Source: Marinobacter orientalis (GTDB taxonomy: Bacteria; Pseudomonadota; Gammaproteobacteria; Pseudomonadales; Oleiphilaceae). Taken from it: 64,000 nucleotides of DNA. Positions 16,547 through 25,479 of this stretch are shown piece by piece. A model generated the notes under the pieces. That model worked only from the letters and a program-made list of their open reading frames with translations. It was not told the DNA's origin and made no database searches. The stretch covers positions 55,999 to 119,998 of the forward strand of contig NZ_SRZX01000008.1 of the NCBI RefSeq assembly GCF_004792665.1. The letters run 5' to 3'. A program made the translations under genes and the position numbers. Numbering within the stretch: position 1 is the first letter of the stretch; each line of letters opens with the position of its first letter.

Positions 16547-17908
16547 TTAACGTGTACCTGCCCTGCGCAAAGCAGACGGCGTATACTCGCGGGAAGAACG
16601 CTCAACACCGAAGGTATAGGGGTTGGTTTCCTCATTGGTCAGTCCCAGCACCAGATAGCGGCCGGACAGCAGATCATACAGGGTCTCGATGGCGTACCAG
16701 GGCACGTTCTGATCGTAGAACTGCATGCTGTGGGCCTCGGCTACACGCCAGAGCTCACCACGACCGTCGTAATGATCGATGACGGTCGCCTGCCAGGAAT
16801 CTTCGTCGATGTACATGTCACGCTGGCCGTAGATATGACGCTCGCCATCTTTCAGGGTGGCGCGCACATGCCAGACACGGTGCAACTCGTAACGGGTCAG
16901 ATCCTGGTTGATATGGCCAGCCTTGACGATTTCATCGTAGCTCAGGTCACGGTCCACCAGCTGGTAGGAATTGTACGGAATGTACATTTCCTTTTTGCCC
17001 ATCAACTCCCAGTTGTAACGGTCAGGTGCACCGTTGAACATGTCGAAGTTGTCGGAGGTGCGCATGCCGTCGGCAGCAGTACCCGGTCCGTCATAGGCTA
17101 CCTGCGGTGCACGACGCACGCGGCGCTGGCCGGCGTTGTATACCCAGGCACGGCGTGGCTCGGCGACCTGGTCGATGGTTTCATGAACCAACAACACGTT
17201 ACCCGCCAGGCGGGCCGGCCCGGTGATGGCCTGCTTGAAGTAGAACAGCACGTTCTCGTCTTCGCCCGGCTCGTAATCGGTCAGATAGGTGCGCCAGGTC
17301 AGCTCGTCCTGAAACTTCACCACACTGAAGGCACCGCCTTCCGTGGGAGTCACCTGACCGACGTTACGCATAACGGAGCCGCCGCGGTAACGGGTGATGT
17401 GATTCCAGATAGCTTCCAGACCATTTTGCGGGATCGGGAACGGTGTTGCGGTCTGGTAGTTACCCAGGCCGTTACCATCCTTGATCAGTTCAACAGTGGT
17501 GGCGTTTTCTACGGTCTCCTCCATCACATGATCCGGATAGGCGGCCGTACGATGGGTCGGATACACCGGCATTTTATAATCGTCGTAACGTTCGATCATG
17601 GCAACCTGTCCCGGTGACAGCTTGTCGGCATATTCGTCAACGTTACTCTGATCAATGGTGAACAGAGGCTGTTCATCCGGGAACGGGTTTACGTAGATTC
17701 CATCGCCTTCGTATCCTTCCGGAGGCGTTGTCAGACCGCCGTCCCACGCCGGGATTTCTTCGCCATTACCCGCTTTTTCTGCGCCCATTGGCGTGAGGGA
17801 GTCACCCAGTTTGGCCGCTTCCTCTGCGGAAACTGCCCCAAAGGCGTTGCCCGCGAACAGCGATGCGGACAGTATGCCAGTGGCCAGTAGCTTCTTGTTC
17901 AGTTTCAT
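16547..17908 (-). CDS. DUF1329 outer-membrane/periplasmic protein
   Basis: The 453 residues start with a signal peptide (MKLNKKLLATGILSASLFAG, cut after FGA). The mature protein has the DUF1329 pattern: an N-terminal GDSLTPMGAEKAGN segment, the central WDGGLTTPPEGY, and a C-terminal half rich in Trp/Tyr/Arg (ELHRVWHVRATLKDGERHIY, YIDEDSWQATVIDHYDGRGE) related to the LolA/LppX-like fold. It is 33 bp downstream of a DUF1302 gene. These two families nearly always travel together, often with RND-type exporters or hydrophobic-compound catabolism. The biochemical role is not established. Confidence 0.92.
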   Translation of the reverse strand: MKLNKKLLATGILSASLFAGNAFGAVSAEEAAKLGDSLTPMGAEKAGNGEEIPAWDGGLTTPPEGYEGDGIYVNPFPDEQPLFTIDQSNVDEYADKLSPGQVAMIERYDDYKMPVYPTHRTAAYPDHVMEETVENATTVELIKDGNGLGNYQTATPFPIPQNGLEAIWNHITRYRGGSVMRNVGQVTPTEGGAFSVVKFQDELTWRTYLTDYEPGEDENVLFYFKQAITGPARLAGNVLLVHETIDQVAEPRRAWVYNAGQRRVRRAPQVAYDGPGTAADGMRTSDNFDMFNGAPDRYNWELMGKKEMYIPYNSYQLVDRDLSYDEIVKAGHINQDLTRYELHRVWHVRATLKDGERHIYGQRDMYIDEDSWQATVIDHYDGRGELWRVAEAHSMQFYDQNVPWYAIETLYDLLSGRYLVLGLTNEETNPYTFGVERSSREYTPSALRRAGTR

Positions 17909-17941
17909 TTAAATTACCTCGTTAAACGAATTCAGGCCGAA

Positions 17942-19843
17942 TCAGAATGAGTATGAAACACTTGCACTCAGGAAGTCACGGTCAGTTAACTCGTTATACG
18001 GCTTGCCATCGAAAAAGTTTGTATAACCGATATTACCGGTTATGCGGTTCTGGTATACACCCTGAAGGGACACGCCGATAGCCTTGCTACCTTCGTTGAA
18101 GTTACCACCCGGCTGCGGCGCATAACCTTGCACATCGTGACTCCAGGCGAGCTGTGGGGACAGGTTGATGCCCGCAATGGCACTCGGATAGTTCCAAACC
18201 AGACGGGTACGGTAGCCCCAGGAGAAGTCCGTGGTAAAGCCTTCATTATTACAGTAGTTGGTGTTGATGTTGGCACCGGCAACACAGAAATCACCGGTGA
18301 AGTTCTCACCATCAACTGGAAGCGTGCCAATACCGAAGGTACCGGAACGACCATAACGGGCTTCGTCATTATCCGGCAGGTCATGCACGTAGGTGGCACC
18401 AAATTCCGCGATCAGCGACAGACGGCTTGCGCCCATGACCTGGTCGAAGAACTTGATCAGTGTGAACTGGGCCTGGGAGACATTGAAACGGTCGTAACCG
18501 TCCACCGGCTTGCCCGCCAGATTGGCACCCGGGTTTTCTTCGCGACGCTGTGCTTCCAGCTTGCTGAGTATTTCCCCGTTCGGCCCCCGCTGCTGCAGGC
18601 CACCAAAGATCAGCTCGAAAGCGTTCCACTGCAATGGCAAGTTATCCCGGAAGCTGTATTCTGCGCCCAGTGACCAACCACCGGGCGTAGTGGTATTGAT
18701 GCTGATGCCGTAGAGGTTGATGTTCTCCGGATACTCGATGAAGTAGCTTGGGAACGCCGAGGATGGCTCGGAGCCGTCCCTGTCCTGGCTGGCGCTTGGC
18801 GAGGACGGGTTATTAACCAGACCACTCACATACGGCAGACGGCTGTTATACTTGATGTAGTAAAAACCGATCTCTGAATTGTTCAGTTCAGGCACAAACC
18901 AGCGCACGGCCACACCGAACTGATCCTTGGCGTCGGCCTCCTCGTCCGCCAGGCGCGGTGCCACAAAGCCCTGGGCCAGTGCCTGTGAATCCGGCAGCGT
19001 GCCTGCCAGCAAGACCGGGCCACAGCCGTCGGCTGCAAAATCGTTGGTGGAGAAGAAGGTACCGCAGTCATCCGGGCGCACCGGCTCCCAGTCTGCCTGG
19101 ACAAAGGCTTCAACCGTTACGTTCTGGGTGAGGCCTACAGAGGTATAAAACATCTCAACGGGCAGCAACGCGTCTTTCAGTTCAGAGCCCGGAGCCCGGA
19201 AGGCCTGCACATCGATGGGGTTGATGGTGTTTATGCCACCCTGGATGAAGGTGCTTTCGCCCCAGCTAACAACCTGTTTGCCATACCGGAGGCTGACGGG
19301 AATCTCACCAAGCCACCAGTCAGAGAAAACGTAGGCATCAAGAATCTCGCCGCCGGATGCGCCATCTTTCGCCTGTTCGTTCAGCGAACGGCGCTGGCCC
19401 ACGAAATCCACGGCGCGGCGCTCATCTTTCAGTTCGAAGTCATACCAGTAACGACCCCTGACAAAGCCACCAACGCGGTCCAGGTAATCCCCACGAACGT
19501 CGTAGTTCAGAAACAGGTCACTGTTACCCTTGACGATCTTGGAAACGGTATCGCCTTGCTCGAAATTGAGGTTACCGTTGTCGTAGTTATTGGTGGAGGC
19601 ACCGATATTTTCCTTGGATCCACCCGGCGTATACTCCGGGCCGAGATTACCCTGGGCAATCAATCTTTTGTCCTGTTCCGCCGTCCGCCAGGTGGCACCA
19701 GCCGACAGCGTGGTGTCAAAAGAGGCTTCCACATCCCCCACATAAAACGAATAGGCAGCTGCCTGGCCGGACATTCCGGCGGCAACCGCGACGGCCAGCG
19801 GCAATTTGGTCCACTGCTGCCATTGATGTGTTTTTCTTGTCAT
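17942..19843 (-). CDS. DUF1302 outer-membrane beta-barrel protein
   Basis: Predicted porin-like protein of 633 residues. From ATG 19843 (GGAG 10 nt upstream) there is a basic start and a hydrophobic signal ending AAA before YSFYVGDVEASFDTTLS, which is the typical opening of the family. Many amphipathic strands follow and the chain ends in a C-terminal Phe (SASVSYSF). Markers such as RGRYWYDFELKDE, SWGESTFIQGGINTINPID and the late GGNFNEGSKAIGVSLQGVY fit DUF1302. It is cotranscribed with DUF1329 downstream. A passage or export role for hydrophobic molecules is inferred from family context only. Confidence 0.92.
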   Translation of the reverse strand: MTRKTHQWQQWTKLPLAVAVAAGMSGQAAAYSFYVGDVEASFDTTLSAGATWRTAEQDKRLIAQGNLGPEYTPGGSKENIGASTNNYDNGNLNFEQGDTVSKIVKGNSDLFLNYDVRGDYLDRVGGFVRGRYWYDFELKDERRAVDFVGQRRSLNEQAKDGASGGEILDAYVFSDWWLGEIPVSLRYGKQVVSWGESTFIQGGINTINPIDVQAFRAPGSELKDALLPVEMFYTSVGLTQNVTVEAFVQADWEPVRPDDCGTFFSTNDFAADGCGPVLLAGTLPDSQALAQGFVAPRLADEEADAKDQFGVAVRWFVPELNNSEIGFYYIKYNSRLPYVSGLVNNPSSPSASQDRDGSEPSSAFPSYFIEYPENINLYGISINTTTPGGWSLGAEYSFRDNLPLQWNAFELIFGGLQQRGPNGEILSKLEAQRREENPGANLAGKPVDGYDRFNVSQAQFTLIKFFDQVMGASRLSLIAEFGATYVHDLPDNDEARYGRSGTFGIGTLPVDGENFTGDFCVAGANINTNYCNNEGFTTDFSWGYRTRLVWNYPSAIAGINLSPQLAWSHDVQGYAPQPGGNFNEGSKAIGVSLQGVYQNRITGNIGYTNFFDGKPYNELTDRDFLSASVSYSF

Positions 19844-20103
19844 TGGAAGGCTACTCCATTGTTGTTCTGAGTCGCTGCTCTGATTATTGGTATTCACGAT
19901 GTTAGGAGGCTTCGTGCACAGTGCTCGTGATGTTCGCACTATAGCTAACGCCATCGGACGCTTTGATCAGTCAAAAGTATGATTTTACGATTACACCCCT
20001 CTCTGCGGCAGGCTTCCCTCGCACAGAATCACTATAGTCAACATTTCTGAATGCAACCAGTTGGCTTGGTAAGGGGTTTTTGCCTCACCAGTGCAGCCTT
20101 TTT

Positions 20104-20190
20104 TGTCGGATTGCGCTTCGCTTAATCCGACCTACGGATGCTCACCAGCGTAAACAGGTAGGTCGGATTAGGCGAAGCCGTAATCCGACA
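20104..20190. repeat. REP-like family A inverted pair
   Basis: Units 20104-20135 (TGTCGG to CCTAC) and 20158-20190 (GTAGG to GACA) face each other, followed by a degenerate half unit up to 20217. They lie in the 390-bp gap between the DUF1302 gene and the thiolase stop. The remainder of the gap (19844-20103) is AT-richer and presumably carries the DUF1302 promoter; I could not fix its boxes. Confidence 0.87.
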
Positions 20191-20233
20191 AAACCATCGG
20201 CGCAATCCGACCCACCGGCGTTTCAGTTAGTGA

Positions 20234-21418
20234 TTACAGCATCTCAATGGCCATGGCCGTTGCCTCGCCACCACCGATGCACAGGGCCGCAATGCCCTTT
20301 TTCTTGCCGTAGTGCCTGAGGGAGTGCATCAGCGTGACCAGCAGGCGGGAGCCGGTGGAGCCGACGGGGTGGCCCTGGGCGCAGGCGCCGCCGTGGATGT
20401 TGACTTTTTCCGGGTCGAGGCCCAGCTCACGGATGGGCATCATCGCAACCATGGCAAAGGCTTCGTTGATCTCGAACAGGTCTACATCGTCTCTGGTCCA
20501 GCCGGTTTTTCCGAACAGGGTCTCAATGGCCCCAACTGGTGCACAGGTAAACTCCGAAGGATGCCGGGAATGGGTGCTATGGGCGACAATCCGCGCCAGT
20601 GGCCTGAGGCCGCGCTTTTCGGCTTCGGATTCCCGCATCAGCACCAGGGCCGAGGCACCGTCGGAAATGGAGGAGGCATTGGCGGCGGTGACGGTGCCAT
20701 CCTTGCTGAAGGCCGGGCGCAGGGTCGGTATCTTGTCGATGTTGGCATTGAATGGCTGCTCGTCGTCCTCTACAACCGTCTCACCCTTACGGGTCTTTAC
20801 GGTCACAGGAATGATTTCCTCCTTGAGCAGACCTTCGGTGATCGCTTTCTGGGCGCGCTTGAGGGAATTGATGGCGTAGGTGTCCATTTCCTCACGGGTA
20901 TAGCCTTTCTGGTCGGCCATGTCCTGTGCAAAGGCACCCATCAGGCGGCCGGTTTCTGCATCTTCCAGACCGTCCAGGAACATATGGTCCTGAGCCGCGT
21001 CTCCCGGGCCCATGCGATAGCCTTTGCGGGCATTCAGCAGCAGGTATGGCGCGTTGGACATGCTTTCCATGCCACCGGCGACCATGATGTCGCTGCTGCC
21101 GGCCTTGATCACATCGTGGGCGAACATGGCCGCTTTCATGCCGGAGCCACACAGCTTGTTGATGGTGGTGGCACCGGTGTTGTCCGGCAGTCCCGCCTTG
21201 CGCATGGCCTGGCGGGCCGGGCCCTGTTTGAGGCCGGCGGGCAGTACGTTGCCCATGATGACTTCCTGCACATCTGAAGGCTGCAACCCCGCGCGGCGGA
21301 CGGCTTCGGCAATGCTTATGGCGCCCAGCTGCGGCGCTGAAACAGCGGCCAGGCTGCCCTGGAAGCCGCCCATGGGGGTGCGTGCGCCGCTTACGATTAC
21401 GACGTTGTCTGTGGTCAT
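20234..21418 (-). CDS. Acetyl-CoA C-acetyltransferase (thiolase)
   Basis: Condenses two acetyl-CoA to acetoacetyl-CoA or runs the reverse thiolysis. The 394 residues hold all catalytic positions: nucleophile C90 in INKLCGSGMK, NEAF at 318-321, H350 in CAQGHPVGSTG and C380 in LCIGGGEAT. Length and motifs fit the biosynthetic (AtoB/PhaA) class. It stands alone, with REP pairs on both sides, so the pathway (PHB, ketogenic or leucine-type catabolism) cannot be told from context. Confidence 0.93.
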   Translation of the reverse strand: MTTDNVVIVSGARTPMGGFQGSLAAVSAPQLGAISIAEAVRRAGLQPSDVQEVIMGNVLPAGLKQGPARQAMRKAGLPDNTGATTINKLCGSGMKAAMFAHDVIKAGSSDIMVAGGMESMSNAPYLLLNARKGYRMGPGDAAQDHMFLDGLEDAETGRLMGAFAQDMADQKGYTREEMDTYAINSLKRAQKAITEGLLKEEIIPVTVKTRKGETVVEDDEQPFNANIDKIPTLRPAFSKDGTVTAANASSISDGASALVLMRESEAEKRGLRPLARIVAHSTHSRHPSEFTCAPVGAIETLFGKTGWTRDDVDLFEINEAFAMVAMMPIRELGLDPEKVNIHGGACAQGHPVGSTGSRLLVTLMHSLRHYGKKKGIAALCIGGGEATAMAIEML

Positions 21419-21451
21419 GGTTGAACCTCTTTTGCAAAATGGTTGCTTTGG

Positions 21452-21546
21452 TGTCGGATTACGCCTTTGGCTAATCCGACCTACAGGTTGACGGGTTTGG
21501 GTTATCAGCTGAGGTAGGTCGGATTAGCCAAAGGCGTAATCCGACA
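21452..21546. repeat. REP-like family A inverted pair
   Basis: Units 21452-21484 (centre GCCTTTGGC) and 21514-21546 (centre GCCAAAGGC) are almost exact inverted copies of each other, 29 bp apart. A degenerate tail (GATCCGACAA) follows. They occupy the thiolase-zapE gap. Confidence 0.88.
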
Positions 21547-21583
21547 ACTGCGCTTGATCCGACAAGGCCGCCAACCTCCACAC

Positions 21584-22705
21584 TCACGCCCTGTGCGGCG
21601 CCTCCAGGTATTCCCGGGACTGCATTTCCAGTAACCGCGACTCGGTGCGTTCGAACTCGAACTGCAGCCGCCCTCCCGTGTAAAGGTCGGTGATGGCGGC
21701 CTCTGCGGAAATAATAACCTTTACGTTGCGGTCGTAAAACTCGTCGATCATATTGATAAACCGCCGCGCCTGATCTTCCCGCTCCTTGCCAAGGACCGGT
21801 ACATTACTGACGATCACGGCGTGAAACTCCCGCGCCAGTTCGATGTAGTCATTCTGGCTTCTGGGCCCGTCGCACAGGGTTTTGAAGTCGAACCAGACCA
21901 CGTCGTCTGCATGGTTGACAGCCTTGAGCTTGCGACCGTTGATTTCAAGTTCCAGGCTGTGGCTGCCCGCTTCAACGGCAAGGCTGTGGTAGCTTTTCTG
22001 CAGGCTCTTGTCGGCGTCCTCGTCCAGCGGATAATGGTAAAGTTCGGCCTGCTCCAGGCTTCTCAGGCGGTAGTCCACGCCACCATCCACGTTCACTACA
22101 TCGGTGTGCTTCTTGACCAGCTCGATGGCGGGCAGGAAACGGGCCCGCTGCAGGCCATCCTTGTACAGGCCGTCCGGTGCAATATTGGAGGTGCAGACCA
22201 GCGTGACACCGCGGCTGAATAGCCCATCCATCAGGGTGGCCAGGATCATGGCATCGCCGATATCCGAGACAAAAAACTCGTCAAAGCAGATAACCCGGGC
22301 TTCGTCGGCAAACTGCCTGGCAACCAGTTCCAGCGGATTTTTCTTGCCCTTCTGTTTTTTCAGCTCTTTGTGAACCCGCTGCATGAAGCGGTGGAAGTGC
22401 ACTCTCATCTTGCGGTCAAACGGCAGGGATTCGTAGAAGGTATCCATCAGGTAGGTCTTGCCGCGGCCGACACCGCCCCAGAAATACAGCCCCCTGACGG
22501 GATCTTCTTTGCCCTTTTTCAGTTTGAGCCGGAGCTTGACCATCGGTTTGTCACGCTCCCTTTCCGCCGCCACCAGTTTGTCGTACAGTGACTGCAAACG
22601 GCGCACCGCGTCTTCCTGGGCCGGGTCTTTTTCAAATTCCGGCCGCTCAAGGTCCTGTTGATATCGTTCCCATGGGGTCATATGGATGCGCTTTTGGGGT
22701 GTCAT
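21584..22705 (-). CDS. zapE: Cell division protein ZapE (AFG1-family ATPase)
   Basis: AAA-type ATPase of 373 residues linked to FtsZ-ring constriction. Motifs are TPWERYQQDL at the N-terminus, Walker A GGVGRGKTYLMD, HFHRFMQRVH, the Walker-B region VICFDEFFVSDIGDAMIL, and SNIAPDGLYKDGLQR, all characteristic of ZapE. ATG 22705 has GGGAA 8 nt upstream; an in-frame ATG at 22735 would add ten residues but lacks a ribosome site. It is divergent from yhcB, another cell-division-linked gene. Confidence 0.93.
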   Translation of the reverse strand: MTPQKRIHMTPWERYQQDLERPEFEKDPAQEDAVRRLQSLYDKLVAAERERDKPMVKLRLKLKKGKEDPVRGLYFWGGVGRGKTYLMDTFYESLPFDRKMRVHFHRFMQRVHKELKKQKGKKNPLELVARQFADEARVICFDEFFVSDIGDAMILATLMDGLFSRGVTLVCTSNIAPDGLYKDGLQRARFLPAIELVKKHTDVVNVDGGVDYRLRSLEQAELYHYPLDEDADKSLQKSYHSLAVEAGSHSLELEINGRKLKAVNHADDVVWFDFKTLCDGPRSQNDYIELAREFHAVIVSNVPVLGKEREDQARRFINMIDEFYDRNVKVIISAEAAITDLYTGGRLQFEFERTESRLLEMQSREYLEAPHRA

Positions 22706-23003
22706 TAAGGCGTTTCCCGAAGTATGGTCATTCATAGGGGCCGGCTATTGTGGCCGATTCCGGCTTTTTTCGCCACGTTATGGAGGCCCCCGGACTCCGT
22801 GAACAGTGGCGGCAGGCCAGAGATACGATGCAATACGACGATTGGCGCAGGCGTCTCTCGTGTGCGCAGAGGCTTTCGGGCGTTATACTCGGGGAAGGGA
22901 TTGCGACCACATTAATAACAGCCAGCGGATCTGGCGTATTCAGCACCTGCCGGGGTACCGACACAACCGGCACGGACGATTCATCAAAAGGACGACACAG
23001 CTT

Positions 23004-23441
23004 ATGACAAACCTGATTCTGGCAGCCATCGCCGCATTGATTGTTGGCGTTGTCATCGGGGTACTGGTTGGCCGCTCCGGTCAGGGCTCCACCTTGCGAC
23101 AGCGCCGGGCTGAACAGCAGATTGAAGAACTGAGAAACGAATACACCCGTTATCAGGCGCAGGTGAACGAACACTTTATGGAGTCCGCTCATCTGCTACG
23201 CCGTTTCAACGACGCCTACCGTGACGTAAACCAGCATATGGCCCGCGGTGCCAACCGGCTGTGCAACGACGAAGACTGGCTGCTTGAGCTGGAAAAGGAA
23301 AATGCCCGGGCGCGCCTGGAAGGCACCGGTGACAGGAACGATGCGGAACCGCCCCGTGATTACGCCCCCAAGAGCGACCCGAAAGAAAAAGGCACCTTGG
23401 CCGAAGACTTCGGGCTCGCCGAGAAAGAACAGAAAGCCTGA
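23004..23441 (+). CDS. YhcB/ZapG-family inner-membrane protein
   Basis: A 145-residue protein with one N-terminal membrane helix (about 4-24, TNLILAAIAALIVGVVIGVL), a coiled-coil-prone charged segment (RQRRAEQQIEELRNEYTRYQ) and a polar tail, matching DUF1043 (YhcB/ZapG). The family links envelope synthesis to division in E. coli. The ATG at 23004 follows AAAGGACG; longer in-frame starts upstream would place the membrane helix internally and are rejected. The stretch 22706-23003 holds the divergent promoters; a TATACT at 22884-22889 is a possible -10. Confidence 0.88.
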   Translation: MTNLILAAIAALIVGVVIGVLVGRSGQGSTLRQRRAEQQIEELRNEYTRYQAQVNEHFMESAHLLRRFNDAYRDVNQHMARGANRLCNDEDWLLELEKENARARLEGTGDRNDAEPPRDYAPKSDPKEKGTLAEDFGLAEKEQKA

Positions 23442-23454
23442 CAGCTGCCGGCGA

Positions 23455-24198
23455 TCAGACGGGGTTGTCGCAGTCGATAAACCGGTGGCTTACCCCGAAC
23501 GTTTCCTCCAGGGCCCGTCCCAGGGCCTGAACACCGTAACGCTCTGTGGCGTGGTGCCCCGCCGCGTAATAATGAATGCCGCACTCCCGCGCGGTGTGGG
23601 TTGTCGGCTCTGAAATCTCACCGCTGATATAGGCATCCAGGCCCGCTTCCAGCGCCCTGTCGATGAAGCCCTGTGCTGCACCGGTGCACCAACCGACCCG
23701 TGAAATCTCGGCAGGGCCATCGCCTACCCACAACGGAGTGCGGCCCAGCCGCTTGCCAATCAGGTCCGCGAAGGCCCCCGGCGACACCGGCGTCTCCAGC
23801 TCACCCTGCCATACCAGGCCGCCCAGTGGCCGGGGGTCGCGAATGCCCAGCACGTCCGCCAGTTGGCGATTGTTACCATAATCCGGATGGTCATCCAGCG
23901 GCAGATGATAGGCCACCAGATTGATGTCGTGGCCCAGCAGGTGCTTGAGCCGTTCACGCTTCATGCCACGAATGGCCTGATCCTCGCCTTTCCAGAAGTA
24001 GCCGTGGTGCACCAGGATCATGTCGGCACCGGCATTGATCGCGGCATCAATCAGTGCCTGTGAGGCGGTTACGCCGCTGATGACGGTGTTCACCGCTTCC
24101 CTGCCCTCGACCTGCAGACCATTGGGGCAGTAGTCCTGGAAATTCTCCGGGGCAAGCCATTCGTTCAGGGTGCGGAGGATTTCGTTGCGTGATGCCAT
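23455..24198 (-). CDS. Nif3-like dinuclear metal-centre protein (YbgI type)
   Basis: The 247 residues carry the family metal ligands: ILVHHGYFW, NLVAYHLPLDDHPDYGNN and, near the C-terminus, YAAGHHATERYG. Homologues form toroidal hexamers with a two-metal site; a GTP cyclohydrolase I-like activity has been proposed for some, but the role is unsettled. The start at ATG 24198 follows GGAG. It converges with yhcB, with only 13 bp between stops, and lies 35 bp downstream of hisC on the same strand. Confidence 0.92.
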   Translation of the reverse strand: MASRNEILRTLNEWLAPENFQDYCPNGLQVEGREAVNTVISGVTASQALIDAAINAGADMILVHHGYFWKGEDQAIRGMKRERLKHLLGHDINLVAYHLPLDDHPDYGNNRQLADVLGIRDPRPLGGLVWQGELETPVSPGAFADLIGKRLGRTPLWVGDGPAEISRVGWCTGAAQGFIDRALEAGLDAYISGEISEPTTHTARECGIHYYAAGHHATERYGVQALGRALEETFGVSHRFIDCDNPV

Positions 24199-24233
24199 GG
24201 GTTCTCCGTGTTCAGTGGCTGACATTTATCGTA

Positions 24234-25289
24234 TTACACCAGCACTTCGAGGCATTCGATCAACCGTCTGTTCTGGTCTGCGGTGCCGGTGGTGATACGC
24301 AGAAACCCGGAAATTCGCGGCTTGTTGAAGTGGCGCACAATCACCCCCTGCTCCCGCAATCCTTTTGCCAACGCTTCTCCGGCATGATCCGGATGGCGGG
24401 CAAAGATAAAGTTGGCTTTCGACGGCAGAACGTCAAAGCCCAGCGCTTCCAGCTTTGAGGTGACCCAGTCCCGCTCGCCAATGACGCCTTCACAGGTGGC
24501 ACGGAACCAGTCCTCGTCTTCAAAAGCGGCAATGGCGCCTGCCAGGGCGAGGCGGTCCAGCGGGTAGGAGTTGAAGCTGTTCTTCACCCGGTTGAGGGCT
24601 TCAATAAGTTCGGCGCTGCCCACCGCAAAACCGACTCTCAGGCCGGCCAGGGAACGAGCCTTGGAAAGCGTCTGGCTGACCAGCAGGTTGGGATATTTAC
24701 TGACCAGCCGGATGGCGCTTTCGCCGCCGAAATCCACGTAGGCTTCATCCACAACCACTACCCTATCCGGGTTGGCGGCAACAATGGCTTCGACCTTGTC
24801 CAGCGCCAGGTAACGCCCGGTGGGAGCATTTGGATTGGGGAAAATGATCCCCCCGTTCGGCTGTTTGTAGTCTTGCGGATTGATTTCGAAGCTGTCGCTC
24901 AGCGGTATGCTTTTGCTGTCGATGTTGTAGAGGCCGCAGTACACCGGATAGAAGCTGTAGGTGATGTCCGGGTAGAGAATTGGCTGGCCGTGCTGAAACA
25001 GGCCGTAGAAAATGTGAGCCAGCACTTCGTCAGAACCGTTGCCGAGAAAGACCTGTTCGCTCTGGACGCCATAGTATACGGCGATTGTCTTTTTCAGCGC
25101 GTCGCCTTCGGGGTCCGGATAGAGCCGGAGGTTGTCATTAAGCTCGGCGGTGATGGCCTCAACAACCTTTGGCGAGGGGCCAAAGGGGTTCTCGTTGGTA
25201 TTCAGCTTCACCAGATTGGCCATTTTCGGCTGCTCCCCGGGTACATAGGGGGTCAGCTTCTCAACCAAGGGGCTCCAGTACTTGCTCAT
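24234..25289 (-). CDS. hisC: Histidinol-phosphate aminotransferase
   Basis: PLP enzyme of 351 residues that converts imidazole-acetol phosphate and glutamate to histidinol phosphate. Visible are the N-terminal [12 protein letters not shown], the PLP-contact region [29 protein letters not shown], and the Schiff-base Lys in [16 protein letters not shown]. Start at ATG 25289 follows GGAG/AAAG. It is last in the murA-hisG-hisD-hisC row, separated from hisD by a REP pair. Confidence 0.95.
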   Translation of the reverse strand: MSKYWSPLVEKLTPYVPGEQPKMANLVKLNTNENPFGPSPKVVEAITAELNDNLRLYPDPEGDALKKTIAVYYGVQSEQVFLGNGSDEVLAHIFYGLFQHGQPILYPDITYSFYPVYCGLYNIDSKSIPLSDSFEINPQDYKQPNGGIIFPNPNAPTGRYLALDKVEAIVAANPDRVVVVDEAYVDFGGESAIRLVSKYPNLLVSQTLSKARSLAGLRVGFAVGSAELIEALNRVKNSFNSYPLDRLALAGAIAAFEDEDWFRATCEGVIGERDWVTSKLEALGFDVLPSKANFIFARHPDHAGEALAKGLREQGVIVRHFNKPRISGFLRITTGTADQNRRLIECLEVLV

Positions 25290-25352
25290 CTTTTCTTTGA
25301 CTCCTGAGGGGATCGGGTGGTGCGCAGTCTTTGGCAGCGGCCTTCTGAAAAC

Positions 25353-25479
25353 GTAGGTCGGATTAGGCCCAAAGGGCCGTAATCCGACAACCCGGCCAGC
25401 GTGCAAGTCACATCAAGCACGGCGCTAGCCGACAGAACCTGCCTGTCGGATTACGGCCCGCGGGCCTAATCCGACCTAC
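25353..25479. repeat. REP-like family A pair overlapping the end of hisD
   Basis: Units 25353-25389 (GTAGG to GACA, centre GGCCCAAAGGGCC) and 25444-25479 (TGTCGG to CCTAC, centre GGCCCGCGGGCC). Their order is reversed relative to most other pairs in the window. The second unit runs into the hisD coding region and provides its stop codon. Confidence 0.88.
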
